The position numbers were made by a program, and so were the translations under genes. A DNA stretch of 64,000 nucleotides from an uncultured Shewanella sp. (GTDB lineage Bacteria > Pseudomonadota > Gammaproteobacteria > Enterobacterales > Shewanellaceae): the NCBI RefSeq assembly GCF_947497935.1, contig NZ_CANMIO010000009.1:1-64000 (forward strand). Reading direction: 5' to 3'. This document shows, piece after piece, positions 38,227 to 47,632 of the stretch. Every line of letters starts with the position of its first letter. Within the stretch, counting starts at the first letter, position 1. The notes below the pieces were generated by a model, which saw only the letters and a program-made list of their open reading frames with translations, made no database searches and was not told the DNA's origin.

Positions 38227-41200
38227 TCATACTTGCGCTATCTGATTCAAAATACGCTTTTCCGAAATGGGGTAAGCCGTGCCGAGAACCTGTGCAAAAC
38301 AAGATACCCGATACTCTTCAATCATCCAGCGTGCTTCAATCAAGCCATCTGGAGTCGGTTGCGATTTTGGTAACTTAGCCATTTGCGCTTTCAGTAACTC
38401 TTGTACCTTATTAACGCTAAGCATATGCAAGCGATCACGATTAGGATCAACGGGCAGCTTCTCTAGACGATTCTCAATCCCCTTTAAGTAGCGGTTCAAA
38501 TCGCCTAATCGTTGCCAACCAGACTGCTCTACAAATCCCTTAAACACCAATTGGTCTAATTGGCTTTGAATATCACTCATCGCAAACGCGATATCTAGGC
38601 TAATTTTTCCCTTCAAACGCTTCTTAATTCGATTGTAAATAGTCAAGATCTCTTCAACCTTTAAGGCAATTTTTTCGGCCGTTGGATTAAGCTCTTGCCT
38701 TACCCAGTCCTTCGCCTCAGTAAAAGCGGTTTCCGAGCGAACATCAATGCCCTTTTCATCCAGTAATTGCTGTACAGCTGCCGATAAGATGTCATCGATT
38801 AAGATATTCACTTGCCCAAAGGGATTGAAATACATTGCTAATTTGGCTTTGTTAGGCAATGATTTTTGTAAGTGCTTAACCGGTGACGGAATGTTAAGCA
38901 GCAATAAACGTTGTAAGCCGATACGATGCTGCTTTTGCGCCTCAAATTCATCATCGAATAATTTAATCGACACACTGGTTTTGTCATCCACCAGCGCAGG
39001 GAAAGCCTTAACTTCAAAGTTACCTTTCTTCTGTTCAAACTGCTTTGGCAAATCGCCAAAAGTCCATTGCTCAAGCCCTTTCTTCTCAATACCTGAGTCG
39101 GCTACGCTGCGAATAGCTTGCACGACTTGGCCCTGCATTCTCGCCTTCAATGGCTCGAGCTCACGCCCTTCGGCAAGCAATTTACCCTTGTCACCTTCTA
39201 TCTTAAAGTTAACTAATAGATGTTTGGTTAGCTGCGTAGTATCAAAGTCTTCGGCTGAAATTCGTGTACCACTCATACGCAGAAGCTGTTTGCACATGGC
39301 GTCGATTAAAGGCATGTCAAACGGCGTCATCGCCTGCAAACAAGCTTTGGCATAATCAGGCGCCGGCACAAAGTTACGACGTAATGCTTTAGGCAACGAC
39401 TTGATTAACGCAATACACTTTTCTTCACGCAGACCCGGCACAATCCAGTCAAAGTCTTGTTCATCAATTTGATTTATCAGGGCAACAGGAATGTGCACAG
39501 AAACACCATCATCAGGTGTCGATGGTTCAAAATGATAGCTGACTTTAAGCACTAAATTGCCTTTATGCCACTTCTCAGGGAAGTCTAATGCAGAAATATG
39601 ATCGCTACTGCGCTGCATCAAGGTTTCACGCTCAAAATCGAGCAGTTCTGGCGTGGACTTTTTAGTCTCTTTCCACCACTTTAGAAACTTAGGCGCGTTA
39701 TAGATCCCATCAGGGATTTTAGGCTCATAAAATGCGTATAGGGCTTGCTCGTCAACCAAGATATCGCGGCGACGCGACTTATGCTCCAAGGACTCAATGT
39801 CCAATAATAGCTTTTGGTTTTTAATGAAGAAGGCTTCATTGGTTCTGAGTTCACCATCGGCAAGTGCCGAACGTATAAAGATCTCACGGGCCTCAACGGG
39901 TTCAACCGGGCCGTATTGCACCTTGCGTCGGTTTACAATTTGTAGGCCATAAAGTACTTGGTTTTCAAGTGCTACCACTGAGCCTTGTTTAGACTCAAAG
40001 TGTGGCTCTACATAGTTCTTTTTCACTAAGTGCGCCGCCAATGGCTCAACCCACTCTGGCTGAATACGAGCGCAGCAGCGTGCGAATAAGCGGGAAGTTT
40101 CAGTCAGCTCTGCCGCCATGATCCATTTCGGACCTTTTTTGGCTAATGGTGAGCCTGGGAACACAAAGAACTTGCGATTACGTGCACCTAAATACTCGTT
40201 GTCTTTATCTTTAAAACCAATATGACTCAAAAGACCGGTAAGTAACGAGCGGTGTAGCGCCTCATAATCAAGCTCTTCAGTTGGCGAATTCAGTTTCCAT
40301 TTAAGCTCATGGGTCGCTTGCCTTAGCTGCGTGTATAGATCTTGCCATTCACGTACACGTAAATACGCTAAAAACTCACTCTTACACTGCTTTCTGAACT
40401 GATTACTCGACAGTTCTTTTTGGCTTTGCTTAATATGATCCCAAAGGTTTAACCAAGAAACAAAATCAGAGTCTTTATCGCTATAGCGATTATGAGCTTG
40501 ATCGGCCGCTTGCTTCTTGTCCATTGGACGCTCGCGCGGATCTTGAATCGACAGACCTGCAGTAATGACCAGTGCTTCATGTAGACAACCATTTTGCTGC
40601 GCTTCTATCACCATACGCGCCAAACGCGGATCCACAGGAATATGCGCCAATTGACGCCCTAATGAAGTTAAGTCTAATCTGCCCTTCTTTTTGACAACCG
40701 CTTGCAGCTCTTCAAGTAGCATAAAGCCGTCGCGAATATAACGTGAATCTGGTGGCTGAATAAACGGGAAGCCTTCAATATCACCTAAGCCAATTGCAAG
40801 CATTTTAAGAATAACTGAAGCAAGGTTGGTTCGAAGAATCTCGGGATCAGTAAATTGAGGACGAGAGATAAAATCGTCTTCACTATACAGGCGAATACAA
40901 ATACCCGGCGCGACACGACCACAACGGCCTTGGCGCTGATTAGCACTGGCCTGAGAAATCGGCTCAATCGGCAAACGCTGCACTTTAGTGCGGTAGCTAT
41001 AGCGGCTAATACGCGCAGTACCCGGATCAATAACGTAGCGAATGCCCGGAACCGTTAACGAGGTTTCAGCCACATTAGTCGCTAATACGATGCGACGACC
41101 TACGTGGCTACTGAATACTTTCGATTGCTCGCCATAAGAAAGACGCGCATAAAGCGGCAAGATCTCAGTGTCGCGGTAATTACGGCGATTTAGTTGCTCG

Positions 41201-42114
41201 GCAACATCACGGATCTCTCGTTCGCCATTCATAAAGATCAGAATATCACCAAGGCCTTCTTGCATTAGCTCATCGGTGGCTGCAAATATACCCTCAATAA
41301 GATCTAAATCTTCATCTTTGTCTTGTACTAACGGGCGGTAACGGGTTTCTACCGGATAGGTACGGCCTGAGACTTCAATCACAGGCGCATTATTAAAGTG
41401 CTTGGAGAAACGCTCAACGTCAATCGTTGCCGAGGTGATAATCACTTTAAGATCGGGACGTTTGCTCAATACATTTTTCAAATAGCCGAGGATGAAGTCG
41501 ATGTTCAGACTACGTTCGTGGGCCTCATCGATGATAATAGTGTCATATTGATTTAAGTATTTATCATTGGTTAACTCGGCCAGTAAAATACCGTCGGTCA
41601 TTAACTTAATATATGAGTCATTATTTATCGCATCCGCAAAACGGACTTTAAAGCCGACCGCTTCACCGAGTGGCGTTTTCATCTCTTCGGCGATACGGGT
41701 AGCAACGCTGCGCGCGGCTAATCGGCGCGGCTGAGTATGGCCAATCAAGCCTCGAGAGCCTAAGCCCAGTTCGAGACAGATTTTAGGCAACTGAGTGGTT
41801 TTACCCGAGCCGGTTTCACCCGCCACAATCACAACCTGGTTGTCGGCAATCGCGGTGGCAATTTCATCGCGCTTTTGGGAAACAGGTAAACTATCGGGAT
41901 AAGTAATGCTTGGGCGGTTCGCCAAACGCTGCTCGACTTTTTGTCGAGACTCAAGCGCCAACAGCTCGAGGCTTTCAAGGGTAGCTGTTTTCTTTTCTGA
42001 GTCAGGCTCTTTTCTGAGCCTAAACAGACGACGCCTAATTTTTGCGGCGTCCGCTTCATAACAGGATTTTAAGAATGCGTTAGATAAAGGATGCTGTTGC
42101 GAACTCAAGTGCAA
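38227..42114 (-). CDS. hrpA: ATP-dependent RNA helicase HrpA
   Basis: DEAH-box helicase; in E. coli it rescues stalled ribosomes and processes mRNA. 1295 residues, near the E. coli length (1300). Motif I GETGSGKTTQ (99-106), motif II DEAH (196-199), SATID motif III, and QRQGRCGRVAPG motif VI, followed by HA2, OB-fold and the long HrpA C-terminal region ending LGTAYPISEKRILNQIAQV. The start is the usual one. A MITE-like element sits between its stop codon and its likely terminator. Confidence 0.97.
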   Translation of the reverse strand: MHLSSQQHPLSNAFLKSCYEADAAKIRRRLFRLRKEPDSEKKTATLESLELLALESRQKVEQRLANRPSITYPDSLPVSQKRDEIATAIADNQVVIVAGETGSGKTTQLPKICLELGLGSRGLIGHTQPRRLAARSVATRIAEEMKTPLGEAVGFKVRFADAINNDSYIKLMTDGILLAELTNDKYLNQYDTIIIDEAHERSLNIDFILGYLKNVLSKRPDLKVIITSATIDVERFSKHFNNAPVIEVSGRTYPVETRYRPLVQDKDEDLDLIEGIFAATDELMQEGLGDILIFMNGEREIRDVAEQLNRRNYRDTEILPLYARLSYGEQSKVFSSHVGRRIVLATNVAETSLTVPGIRYVIDPGTARISRYSYRTKVQRLPIEPISQASANQRQGRCGRVAPGICIRLYSEDDFISRPQFTDPEILRTNLASVILKMLAIGLGDIEGFPFIQPPDSRYIRDGFMLLEELQAVVKKKGRLDLTSLGRQLAHIPVDPRLARMVIEAQQNGCLHEALVITAGLSIQDPRERPMDKKQAADQAHNRYSDKDSDFVSWLNLWDHIKQSQKELSSNQFRKQCKSEFLAYLRVREWQDLYTQLRQATHELKWKLNSPTEELDYEALHRSLLTGLLSHIGFKDKDNEYLGARNRKFFVFPGSPLAKKGPKWIMAAELTETSRLFARCCARIQPEWVEPLAAHLVKKNYVEPHFESKQGSVVALENQVLYGLQIVNRRKVQYGPVEPVEAREIFIRSALADGELRTNEAFFIKNQKLLLDIESLEHKSRRRDILVDEQALYAFYEPKIPDGIYNAPKFLKWWKETKKSTPELLDFERETLMQRSSDHISALDFPEKWHKGNLVLKVSYHFEPSTPDDGVSVHIPVALINQIDEQDFDWIVPGLREEKCIALIKSLPKALRRNFVPAPDYAKACLQAMTPFDMPLIDAMCKQLLRMSGTRISAEDFDTTQLTKHLLVNFKIEGDKGKLLAEGRELEPLKARMQGQVVQAIRSVADSGIEKKGLEQWTFGDLPKQFEQKKGNFEVKAFPALVDDKTSVSIKLFDDEFEAQKQHRIGLQRLLLLNIPSPVKHLQKSLPNKAKLAMYFNPFGQVNILIDDILSAAVQQLLDEKGIDVRSETAFTEAKDWVRQELNPTAEKIALKVEEILTIYNRIKKRLKGKISLDIAFAMSDIQSQLDQLVFKGFVEQSGWQRLGDLNRYLKGIENRLEKLPVDPNRDRLHMLSVNKVQELLKAQMAKLPKSQPTPDGLIEARWMIEEYRVSCFAQVLGTAYPISEKRILNQIAQV

Positions 42115-42455
42115 ATTCCATAGCCAAGACGAAAGAGAGTGATCCTAGCAAGGAACGCTTTGGGTTGGTATAGCTGGCTTAAAAATACTTTGCCTTAATG
42201 CTATGTTAGTCCTACAAAACTGCTTAGCCTTTTGAACCATTGCAGTACTAAGGGGAAATATTCTTATACTTAACCTTCGTTGCTTAGCTTTCAACACAAA
42301 TAGCTTTAAAAGAAAATAGCTTTACTCAGCTCTAAGGAAACAGTAAACACTATCGGTTCGCGCATGTTAGGTCATATGAGCAAACATATGATCAGGTAAA
42401 AAGAGTTAGCATCTGAGCTAACTCTCTACTACGTTAGGTTGCCATCACTCTACGA
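42115..42455. other. Gap between hrpA and the CBS-domain gene
   Basis: 341 bp with no gene: the hrpA promoter should lie in its left part, and the terminator of the CBS-domain gene is at 42397-42425. Nothing else is evident. Confidence 0.5.
42397..42425 (-). terminator. Terminator of the CBS-domain gene
   Basis: AGAGTTAGC pairs with GCTAACTCT around a 6-nt loop. On the minus strand it is followed by five T. Confidence 0.8.
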
Positions 42456-42872
42456 TTATGCAGGTGCCAAGTAACACTGCTGCATATAGGTATTGATCGC
42501 CTCGAGTACATTCGCACGACTAATCGTCCCAACCACTTTGCCCTCTTCAACAACAGGGTAAATTTTAGGCTTAGGCCCAAGCATCTGCTCAGCCAGTTGC
42601 AACACACTCGATTCTGGCGTGACTGACAATACATCGATGCGCATGCAATCTTTTACTATCGCGATTAAGTCGCAGTGATAGCTACTCTTGAGCATCACAG
42701 CAAGACAGTCCTGCTGTGACAAGAAGCCCACTAGCTTGCCATCAGCTTCAACCACGGGCGCGCCAATTTTCTTATGTGTTAGTAATAGCTCTACTGCCGT
42801 GGCTAACGACATAGAAGGCGATAATAATACAGGTTGGCGATCCATGTGTTCTTGTACATTGATTGAATCCAT
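42456..42872 (-). CDS. Tandem CBS-domain protein
   Basis: 138 residues made only of two CBS domains (about 8-65 and 75-130): DRQPVLLSPSMSLATAVELLLTHKKIGAPVVEADGKLVGFLSQQDCL and MRIDVLSVTPESSVLQLAEQML...VVEEGKVVGTISRANVL. Such pairs bind adenine nucleotides and act as sensors; the partner is not encoded nearby, so the regulated protein is unknown. It is a single-gene unit with its own terminator. Confidence 0.88.
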   Translation of the reverse strand: MDSINVQEHMDRQPVLLSPSMSLATAVELLLTHKKIGAPVVEADGKLVGFLSQQDCLAVMLKSSYHCDLIAIVKDCMRIDVLSVTPESSVLQLAEQMLGPKPKIYPVVEEGKVVGTISRANVLEAINTYMQQCYLAPA

Positions 42873-43213
42873 TGCATTCCCCTATTAAGTTGCTCTTTTT
42901 TAGTTTAGCTAAGAATTAACAATTACGGCGGGGATTAACACAATAAGCAGAACCGCAAAAGGAGTAAGAGAGATGGGAAGTACACGATACCTTTCCTTAA
43001 TGGTGGAATTAAACACTTAGGTTTTACTCAAGCTATATAGGCACCCTGTAAAACTCTATAAAACAAGCAGCCCAAAACAGAGAACCAGTAAAAAACGTAA
43101 ATTTGAGTCATCAAATAATGACTTGACTGCTCACCCATCAACTTAGCGTCGTTAAATTAAGCCCTAAAACAAAAAACCGAGGCTAGGCCTCGGTTTTAAT
43201 AAAATCTAACTTG
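42873..43213. other. Gap between the CBS-domain gene and gpt
   Basis: 341 bp. The gpt terminator is at 43173-43197 and the promoter of the CBS-domain gene should be at the left end. No supported gene. Confidence 0.5.
43173..43197 (-). terminator. Terminator after gpt
   Basis: CCGAGGC (43177-43183) pairs with GCCTCGG (43187-43193) around TAG, flanked by A and T runs on both sides; it serves gpt on the minus strand. Confidence 0.9.
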
Positions 43214-43669
43214 TTACTTACAAAGAGGCTCTCTAAAGCTCACACCTGTATCCCATGGTTGCTCAATCCAAGTATCTTGCGGGATATCGACAATGTAGTC
43301 GTCAACTAGCGGCTTACCGGCTGGTTTTGCACAAACAGTGACGAACTTAGCTTTAGGGTAGATTTCGCGTACGATTTTAGCGGTTGAGCCACTATCAACC
43401 AAATCATCAATAACGATAAAGCCTTCACCGTCGCCAGGTGCTTGCTTGATGATTTTCGTTTCTCTCTGGTGATCATGGTCGTAGCTTGAAATACAGATGG
43501 TATCTACGTGTCGAATGCCTAATTCACGCGCTAAAATGGCCGCTGGTACTAATCCGCCGCGGCTAACTGCAATAATACCTTGCCATTGTTCAACAGGTAG
43601 TAAACGTTCAGCCAATTCACGGGTATAACCCTGCATTTGATCCCAAGTGATCAGAAATTTTTTGCTCAT
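43214..43669 (-). CDS. gpt: Xanthine-guanine phosphoribosyltransferase
   Basis: Salvages guanine and xanthine (weakly hypoxanthine) with PRPP. 151 residues from the ATG at 43669 ([10 protein letters not shown]), chosen because it matches E. coli Gpt (152) and has AAGG upstream; the frame extends to 43723 but the extra residues are not family-like. The PRPP-binding motif [12 protein letters not shown] is at 86-97. [18 protein letters not shown] and [13 protein letters not shown] are close to E. coli. Confidence 0.96.
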   Translation of the reverse strand: MSKKFLITWDQMQGYTRELAERLLPVEQWQGIIAVSRGGLVPAAILARELGIRHVDTICISSYDHDHQRETKIIKQAPGDGEGFIVIDDLVDSGSTAKIVREIYPKAKFVTVCAKPAGKPLVDDYIVDIPQDTWIEQPWDTGVSFREPLCK

Positions 43670-44020
43670 GTGCAACCTTTTTATGCGTGTACGCTTTTTT
43701 GAGGGGAAGAGATTGCGCGGCATTTTGGCTTTTTATTCATAGCCATACAAATAAATATTAGTGAGCTATTTCACAGATTTCGACTTAGGCTGGATTAGAT
43801 ACTACCAACAAGGCAGACAAGAGCCTAAGCGTTACACTCTAGGCTCAGTTTTATAAATAATTATTAACTAATATGTTGTGGCTATGCTAGAAGTACCTGA
43901 GATATTTAGCACAACTCAGACTATAGACGACTCACTTAAGCAATATTTTTTCGAAGACATACGCTTAGGTCTATGGTTATTTATAATGTGACGTTTTACT
44001 TTTCCACAGCAGCCAGATTG
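43670..44020. other. Gap upstream of gpt
   Basis: 351 bp holding the gpt promoter region. A short inverted repeat GAGCCTA / TAGGCTC (43821-43846, 12-nt loop) may be a weak terminator of the four-cysteine gene. Nothing else is seen. Confidence 0.4.
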
Positions 44021-44347
44021 CTAGCTTAAGTTTAGTGCTTTAATCTGTTGGTACTTTTCTAACACGCCATTGCGATCTAAGCCACGCTTTACATTGGTAC
44101 ACAGCTTACCAAAGCGGCGGATGTCATCAAATTGCGGAACATTACCATTGGCTATCGCACTTTCCCAATAACTTAATTCTGTATCGACTAACTCAAGTAA
44201 CTTTTTCGGGCAGCCTAAACAGTTTCCGTCTGGTCCACAGACAAAGGTCTCGGACTCATATAAAGGAAACTCTTGTTTGACCTGTTCAATAATTTGCATC
44301 ATTGCGGTCGCTCTATCAGGCTTTTTCGCTACTTGTTGCTGTTTCAT
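44021..44347 (-). CDS. Conserved-looking four-cysteine protein, function unknown
   Basis: 108 residues, probably cytoplasmic (no signal or membrane helix). Four cysteines, C37, C43 and C46 in CGPDGNCLGCPKKLLE plus C83 in FGKLCTNVKRGLDRNG, are arranged like a metal or iron-sulfur ligand set. The rest is helical and charged. I do not recognise the family. It stands alone between gpt and the isoaspartyl peptidase gene. Coding is supported by the normal composition and the absence of a competing frame. Confidence 0.8.
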   Translation of the reverse strand: MKQQQVAKKPDRATAMMQIIEQVKQEFPLYESETFVCGPDGNCLGCPKKLLELVDTELSYWESAIANGNVPQFDDIRRFGKLCTNVKRGLDRNGVLEKYQQIKALNLS

Positions 44348-44499
44348 CGACTTTTATGGCCTATTCAGGTGCAGTCTCGTTAGAGGCTATAGCAAGATCG
44401 TTAACGCATTATATAACCTTAGTGAGTATTTAATTAGTGAATAATAATTTAACTTATTTTTGCACTACATTCGTATTGCGATGAATGAGAGCTGCAATA

Positions 44500-44530
44500 A
44501 AAAAGCCTTAACATAACGATGTTAAGGCTG
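44500..44530 (-). terminator. Terminator of the isoaspartyl peptidase gene
   Basis: GCCTTAACAT (44505-44514) pairs with ATGTTAAGGC (44519-44528) around AACG. On the minus strand it is followed by five T. Confidence 0.88.
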
Positions 44531-44575
44531 ACAAACTGACAAGAAACCACGTGCATTATGCGAAGAGGATAGGCC

Positions 44576-45691
44576 CTATAAATCTGACCAGATCATCACT
44601 TGAGCTGGCTCATTATTTTTACGTGTTGCGCGGTACATGCCTTCGGTATTAAAAGGCGTAGCAATATTGCCGCGTTGATCTATGGCTATCACACCGCCGG
44701 TGCCACCAGCGGTGATAAGGCGTTGATTAATCACTTCATCGGCTGCTTGAATAATCGATTTCTTTTGGTACTTCACTTTTGCACAGATGTCCCCTGCCAC
44801 ATGGTAACGAATAAAGTACTCACCGTGGCCCGTGGCAGACACGGCGCAAACACCGTTCTCTGCATAGGTGCCAGCGCCAATAACCGGTGAGTCGCCAATG
44901 CGACCAAAGCGTTTAGCCGTCATGCCCCCGGTTGAAGTGCCAGCTGCCAAGTTGCCATCTTGATCTAGTGCAACGGCTCCAACAGTCCCAAACTTATAGT
45001 CAAACTCGCTATAATCGAGGGCACTTTGTTGGTAATTATGGTGAGTTTTAGACCCCGTACTTGCCTGATAGTCTGGGTTTGTCTCGGCTTTTTTGATCTT
45101 CTCTTTGGCACTCTTTAGCTGCTGGTAACGGCTTTCTGTATCGAAAGAGTTGCCAGGCACTAATTGAAAACCCTGAGTCAGTGCAAATTCTTCAGCACCT
45201 TGGCCTGATAGCATCACATGGGGAGATTTTTCCATTACTGTCAATGCTAAATCGATTGGGTTTTTAATATGTTTAACCCCAGCGACCGCCCCTGCATTCA
45301 TGGTATTTCCATCCATAATAGAGGCGTCCATCTCATGAGTGCCATCATAGGTGTACACGGCACCATGACCCGCATTAAATAACGGGCTATTTTCTAAGAT
45401 ATTAATCGATGCACGTACAGCGGATAAACTGTCGCCCCCTTTTGCAAGAATATCGTATCCTGCATCAACGGCTTGTTGTAGTTTTTCGCGATAAGCTTTT
45501 TGCTGCTCAGCGGTCAAATTAGCCTTAGAGATGGTGCCAGCTCCACCATGAATTGCAATTGAAAACGGCTTATCACTGGCCATTGCATTTGCCGATATAA
45601 TTGTCGATAAAACAAGCAAGACTGTGCTACTGAGCATCGTATACTTCACAAACTGTATCCTATTGTATTTATTTGCTCTCTTTGTAACCAT
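44576..45691 (-). CDS. Exported isoaspartyl peptidase / L-asparaginase (Ntn hydrolase)
   Basis: Plant-type asparaginase family (E. coli IaaA), which splits beta-aspartyl dipeptides and asparagine. 371 residues. The self-cleavage site and nucleophile is T236 in YKFGTVGAVALDQDG, with TSTGGMTAKRFGRIGDSP and GTGGVIAID for substrate binding. Unlike cytoplasmic IaaA it has an N-terminal signal peptide (hydrophobic 19-35, cleavage near ANAMA), so it should act in the periplasm. A start at M19 (45637) is equally possible; neither start has a strong ribosome site. It is divergent to tamA. Confidence 0.9.
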   Translation of the reverse strand: MVTKRANKYNRIQFVKYTMLSSTVLLVLSTIISANAMASDKPFSIAIHGGAGTISKANLTAEQQKAYREKLQQAVDAGYDILAKGGDSLSAVRASINILENSPLFNAGHGAVYTYDGTHEMDASIMDGNTMNAGAVAGVKHIKNPIDLALTVMEKSPHVMLSGQGAEEFALTQGFQLVPGNSFDTESRYQQLKSAKEKIKKAETNPDYQASTGSKTHHNYQQSALDYSEFDYKFGTVGAVALDQDGNLAAGTSTGGMTAKRFGRIGDSPVIGAGTYAENGVCAVSATGHGEYFIRYHVAGDICAKVKYQKKSIIQAADEVINQRLITAGGTGGVIAIDQRGNIATPFNTEGMYRATRKNNEPAQVMIWSDL

Positions 45692-45784
45692 TTTCAGCCA
45701 TAATTACAATCAGCAACTTGCTTGAGTTAACGATTCTAGTGACAATAGCTTGTCCAAATTAAACTAATGATAAGAGTCTAATTT

Positions 45785-47632
45785 TTGTTGATAAGTTTGC
45801 TTCGTGTGCTGACCATATTTTTTCTGCTTGTCAGTGTTACATGCGTAACATTTTCCGTTCGAGCCAATGACTGGTTAACACTCAAAATTAAAGGCGTCGA
45901 GGGCAGTCTCGAACGTAACGTAAAAGCTCACCTTGGTGCTCTCCCCGAATCGAGTGTGCAACGCCGTGCTTTTATCTTTAATGCCGAAGACAACATAGAA
46001 GCCGCTATGAATTCTATGGGCTATTATCACAGCCGTATTTCACAGAATGTCATTAACAATGAAAAACGTGCTTGGGTTTTACATCTAGATATAGACGCAG
46101 GAAAGCCTACTCTTATTAGCTGGATTGATATTCAGGTCAAAGGTGAGATGCGTAATGATCCAATCTTTGAAAAGTGGCTCAGCCAATTAAAAGTCAGGCC
46201 AGGCGACAGACTCAACCACGGTGTTTATGAAGAGGTAAAGGCACAACTACTGACTCTGGCGCTCGCACGTGGTTATTTTGATGGTAAGTTTGATCAGGCA
46301 GAAATTGCGGTAAATCGCGACTTTAATACCGCAAAAATCTCTCTTTATTACGACTCTGGTAAGCGCTACCACATCGGTAAGGTCAGCTTTACTGGGTCGA
46401 CCTTAGAACCTAGGCTCCTTGAGCAGCTTATTCCATTTGATCTTGATGCCCCCTACAGCACGGGGAACCTAGGCCAGTTAAATCGTCAGTTATTAGATAC
46501 GGGGTACTTTTCAAACATCAAGGTACTGCCATTAGTCGATCAAGTAGAAGGACTGCAAGTCCCTGTGCGCGTCGAGCTAAGTTCGCGTCCCGATCACTCC
46601 ATTGAGTTAGGTCTGGGTGCCGATATTGGTAATACGGTTGATAATAACCTAGAGCCTCGTGTTCGAGTGACTTGGCGTACTCCACAAATCAACAAATATG
46701 GCCACTCCCAAGAGACCTCTGCCGAGTGGGCTCCAGATAAGCCAAAATTTTTAACCACTTATACCATTCCTCTGACCCACCCACTCGATGATCAATTGAA
46801 AATACGTATGGGTATGCTAAGAGATAAATACGGTGTCACTCAGATCTATGACAGCGAAGAACGTGACTTTAATAATACCGGTCAGCTCGAATCTTCTAAG
46901 ATGCTGTTTGCTGTCATTAGGCAGCAACGGCTCGAGAGTAAGTGGTTATTCAATTATTCGGCTGAAGTCATGCGTGAAAACTACACCCAATCGGGTGTGG
47001 ACTATGACCCAAGATTTGTATTATTTGGTACGAGTCTGTCTAAGACCACTCGTGGCGATAACTCTCTGGACCCCAAGTCGGGCTTTTTTCAGTCCTATAG
47101 TCTCGAGTATGCGGACCCAAGTCTTGGTTCAGAGGTCAGACTCGCCCGACTACAGACCAAATTTAAGTGGATAAATACTTTCTTTGATAAACATAGAATT
47201 GTCTCGAGACTCGATATGGCCGCAAACCTGACTAGCGAAAACTCACTAGCGAACATTCCCCCTTCTTTGCGTTATTTTGCCGGTGGCGATCAGAGTATTC
47301 GTGGTTATAGCTACAACGAACTCGGTCCCTCTATCGACTCGATAAATGACGAGGGTGAGATCATTCGAGAAGTGGTCGGTGGCCGCTATTTAATGGTCGG
47401 TAGTTTCGAATACCAATACTATGTTACTCCCACTTGGCGAGTGGCCACATTTATCGACGCGGGTAATGCTTTTGATGTCAACCAAATTGAGCTTGTGACC
47501 TCAGTAGGCGCCGGTATCCATTGGATTTCGCCTATCGGTCCAGTCAAATTTGATGTCGGTGTTGGCTTAAACGAGACAGATACCATAAGTCGCCCTTGGC
47601 GCATTCATATTACAATGGGAGCCGAACTATGA
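45785..47632 (+). CDS. tamA: TamA, outer-membrane protein of the translocation and assembly module
   Basis: Omp85-superfamily protein that works with TamB in outer-membrane assembly. 615 residues with a signal peptide (about 1-28), POTRA-like domains to about 270 and a C-terminal beta barrel carrying GGDQSIRGYSYNELGP and ending in an aromatic/acidic strand (RIHITMGAEL). No ATG fits the family N-terminus: the frame opens with TTG at 45785 and again at 45788, so a TTG start is proposed. The stop overlaps tamB by 4 bp. Confidence 0.93.
   Translation: MLISLLRVLTIFFLLVSVTCVTFSVRANDWLTLKIKGVEGSLERNVKAHLGALPESSVQRRAFIFNAEDNIEAAMNSMGYYHSRISQNVINNEKRAWVLHLDIDAGKPTLISWIDIQVKGEMRNDPIFEKWLSQLKVRPGDRLNHGVYEEVKAQLLTLALARGYFDGKFDQAEIAVNRDFNTAKISLYYDSGKRYHIGKVSFTGSTLEPRLLEQLIPFDLDAPYSTGNLGQLNRQLLDTGYFSNIKVLPLVDQVEGLQVPVRVELSSRPDHSIELGLGADIGNTVDNNLEPRVRVTWRTPQINKYGHSQETSAEWAPDKPKFLTTYTIPLTHPLDDQLKIRMGMLRDKYGVTQIYDSEERDFNNTGQLESSKMLFAVIRQQRLESKWLFNYSAEVMRENYTQSGVDYDPRFVLFGTSLSKTTRGDNSLDPKSGFFQSYSLEYADPSLGSEVRLARLQTKFKWINTFFDKHRIVSRLDMAANLTSENSLANIPPSLRYFAGGDQSIRGYSYNELGPSIDSINDEGEIIREVVGGRYLMVGSFEYQYYVTPTWRVATFIDAGNAFDVNQIELVTSVGAGIHWISPIGPVKFDVGVGLNETDTISRPWRIHITMGAEL

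Noticed and set aside
37999..38378. Two plus-strand frames within the long MITE copy and the hrpA end
   Set aside because: They follow the repeat element and the antisense strand of hrpA; no ribosome site or protein-like pattern.
42973..43017. 14-codon frame with an AGGAG before it, between the CBS gene and gpt
   Set aside because: Too short to support and on the opposite strand to its neighbours; likely chance.
43670..43720. GCGT/ACGC palindrome before gpt as a PurR box
   Set aside because: The match to the PurR consensus is poor beyond the CG-rich core.
43821..43846. Hairpin GAGCCTA/TAGGCTC upstream of gpt as a strong terminator or riboswitch
   Set aside because: Seven-bp stem with a 12-nt loop and a weak T tract; mentioned only as a weak candidate.
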